Origin: Epibacterium sp. Ofav1-8
GTDB lineage: Bacteria > Pseudomonadota > Alphaproteobacteria > Rhodobacterales > Rhodobacteraceae
Reading direction: 5' to 3'
DNA: 64,000 bases
Assembly (NCBI RefSeq): GCF_022348185.1
Contig: NZ_JAKRFD010000010.1
Coordinates: forward strand, 62,001-126,000
Made by a program: the position numbers and the translations under genes. The notes under the pieces are model-generated. The model saw only the letters and a program-made list of their open reading frames with translations. It was not told where the DNA came from and made no database searches. This document shows, in pieces, positions 63,129 to 64,000 of the stretch; position 1 is the stretch's first letter; each line of letters begins with the position of its first letter.

Positions 63129-63482
63129 TTACTCGCCCACCTTGAAGCTGATCGATTCACCGCAACCGCAGGCCTCAGCGACGTTGGGGTTGTTGAACTT
63201 GAAGCTCGACTCCAACAGCGTGGTCTCATAGTCGATCTCGGTGCCGAACAGGAACATCTGCGCCATCGGCGCGATCAGCACCCGGGCACCGTCCTGTTCC
63301 ACCACCTCGTCATTGGGGTCGGCGGCGTCGACATATTCCATGGTGTATTCCATGCCCGCACAGCCGCCTTTCTTGATGCCGATGCGCAGACCGGCATGGC
63401 CCGCCTTCTCCATCAGTCTGGAGATCTGCGCGGCGGCGCGGGGGGTCATGGTGACAGCTTGCTTGCCGGGAATGGCGAACAT
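63129..63482 (-). CDS. sufA: HesB/IscA-family iron-sulfur carrier
   Basis: 117 residues from MFAIPGKQAVTMTPRAAAQISRL. A-type carrier motifs: GIKKGGCAGMEYTM (first Cys about 45) and ACGCGESISF (two Cys near the C-terminus). These three Cys bind the transient Fe-S cluster or iron. It lies 155 bp downstream of sufT on the same strand, so it belongs to the end of a suf operon whose other genes are outside the window. sufA is the preferred name, iscA or erpA is possible. Confidence 0.85.
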   Translation of the reverse strand: MFAIPGKQAVTMTPRAAAQISRLMEKAGHAGLRIGIKKGGCAGMEYTMEYVDAADPNDEVVEQDGARVLIAPMAQMFLFGTEIDYETTLLESSFKFNNPNVAEACGCGESISFKVGE

Positions 63483-63637
63483 GGGAAGGCTCCGTTTTCT
63501 GTTACCCTGTAACCTAAGGGGGGCGAGGCGGCGCATCAAGGGGAGACCACCGGCAGGGCCGTGGTCGGCGCGGGGGCAGGGGGCGTGCGATCACGATGCC
63601 GCGACCGCACAGGGCGCACGGGGCGCACAGGGCGCCG

Positions 63638-64000
63638 TTACATAAAGCCCAGTTCCAGCCGGGCCTCGTCCGACATCATGTCCATGCCCCAGGGCGGCTC
63701 CCAGGTCATTTCCACATCGACGCTCTTGACCCCGGGCACCGGAGAAATCGCATCGACGATCCAGCCGGGCATTTCACCCGCCACCGGACAGCCGGGGGCG
63801 GTCAGGGTCATAATGATCTTCACGTCGTTTTCATCCGAAATTTCAACGGTGTAGATCAGCCCCAGCTCGTAGATGTTCACCGGGATTTCCGGGTCATAGA
63901 CGGTGCGGCAGGCATCGACCACCGGCTCGTAGAGCGGATGGGACACGGAGGAGGGCGCGATCAGCGGGGCGCCTTCAAGCGGTTCGGATGCGTCGGTCAT
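63638..64000 (-). CDS. sufT: SufT-like MIP18 (DUF59) family protein
   Basis: 120 residues, ATG exactly at the window edge (64000), so an upstream extension cannot be excluded. DUF59 pattern: VYDPEIPVNIYELGLIYTVEI (about 38-58) and MTLTAPGCPVAGEMPGWI (about 66-83), with the conserved Cys in APGCPVA. SufT assists Fe-S cluster maturation. It precedes the A-type carrier, consistent with the end of a suf operon. Confidence 0.88.
   Translation of the reverse strand: MTDASEPLEGAPLIAPSSVSHPLYEPVVDACRTVYDPEIPVNIYELGLIYTVEISDENDVKIIMTLTAPGCPVAGEMPGWIVDAISPVPGVKSVDVEMTWEPPWGMDMMSDEARLELGFM

Overview
The window looks like chromosome from an alphaproteobacterium of the Rhodobacteraceae, most likely the marine Roseobacter group. 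GC is high and third positions are GC-rich. The proteins point the same way: two Hint-domain proteins, a form II CO-dehydrogenase-like (cox) cluster, a DctPQM TRAP transporter with its own two-component system, the DUF2849-cysI-cysH-DUF934 sulfate assimilation operon, perfect CtrA-type boxes and the small tatABC set. This is a family-level judgement from protein character, not a database match. I see no rRNA, tRNA, CRISPR array, integrase, transposase or prophage. About 63 protein genes are supported and most of the sequence is coding.

Layout. 1-7.5 kb: end of a membrane protein, a Hint-domain protein, an SDR and AlkC-like DNA-repair pair, an orphan Fe3+-type ABC ATPase, an acetyltransferase, a DUF815 ATPase and a YdeI-like protein. 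7.5-14.6 kb: tatABC, a divergent WYL regulator with its target, surE-pcm-nlpD, and a second SDR. 14.7-20.6 kb: DUF2199, purF, a second Hint protein behind two CtrA-type boxes, cvpA and radA. 20.9-28.1 kb: a tight operon alr-mlaE-mlaF-membrane protein-pqiA, then dnaB, pyrC and pyrE. 28.1-34.4 kb: a five-gene minus-strand locus of glycosyltransferases and sulfotransferases, including a 787-residue sulfotransferase-glycosyltransferase fusion. 34.7-43.2 kb: the form II cox cluster in the order D-E-F-(MoeA-like)-S-L-M. 43.2-47 kb: a minimal chemoreceptor-like protein, a ParD-like/methionine-aminopeptidase pair, infC with an apparent AUA start codon, and an Ala/Glu-rich anchored protein. 47.2-52.8 kb: assimilatory sulfate reduction (siroheme methylase, DUF2849, CysI, CysH, DUF934, ferredoxin-NADP reductase) facing an Lrp-type regulator. 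52.9-55.5 kb: a small protein, a GcvA-like LysR regulator and a cytochrome P450. 55.6-62.1 kb: dctBD and dctPQM. 62.2-64 kb: tpiA, a SufA/IscA-type carrier and sufT.

How the parts work together. The cys operon encodes reduction of activated sulfate to sulfide plus synthesis of the siroheme CysI needs. The sulfotransferase/glycosyltransferase locus could use the same activated sulfate to decorate a glycan. The dctB-dctD pair sits directly upstream of dctPQM, with paired inverted repeats in front of dctP. Its response regulator has lost the Walker A lysine and the GAFTGA loop, so it should not drive sigma54 transcription. The dctP promoter instead shows a perfect TATAAT -10 box without a recognisable -35 box.

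The items most worth following are the ParD-like/MetAP pair, the AUA start of infC, the degenerate DctD with its promoter, the CtrA boxes before a Hint gene, the sulfotransferase-glycosyltransferase locus, and a six-copy dispersed intergenic repeat.
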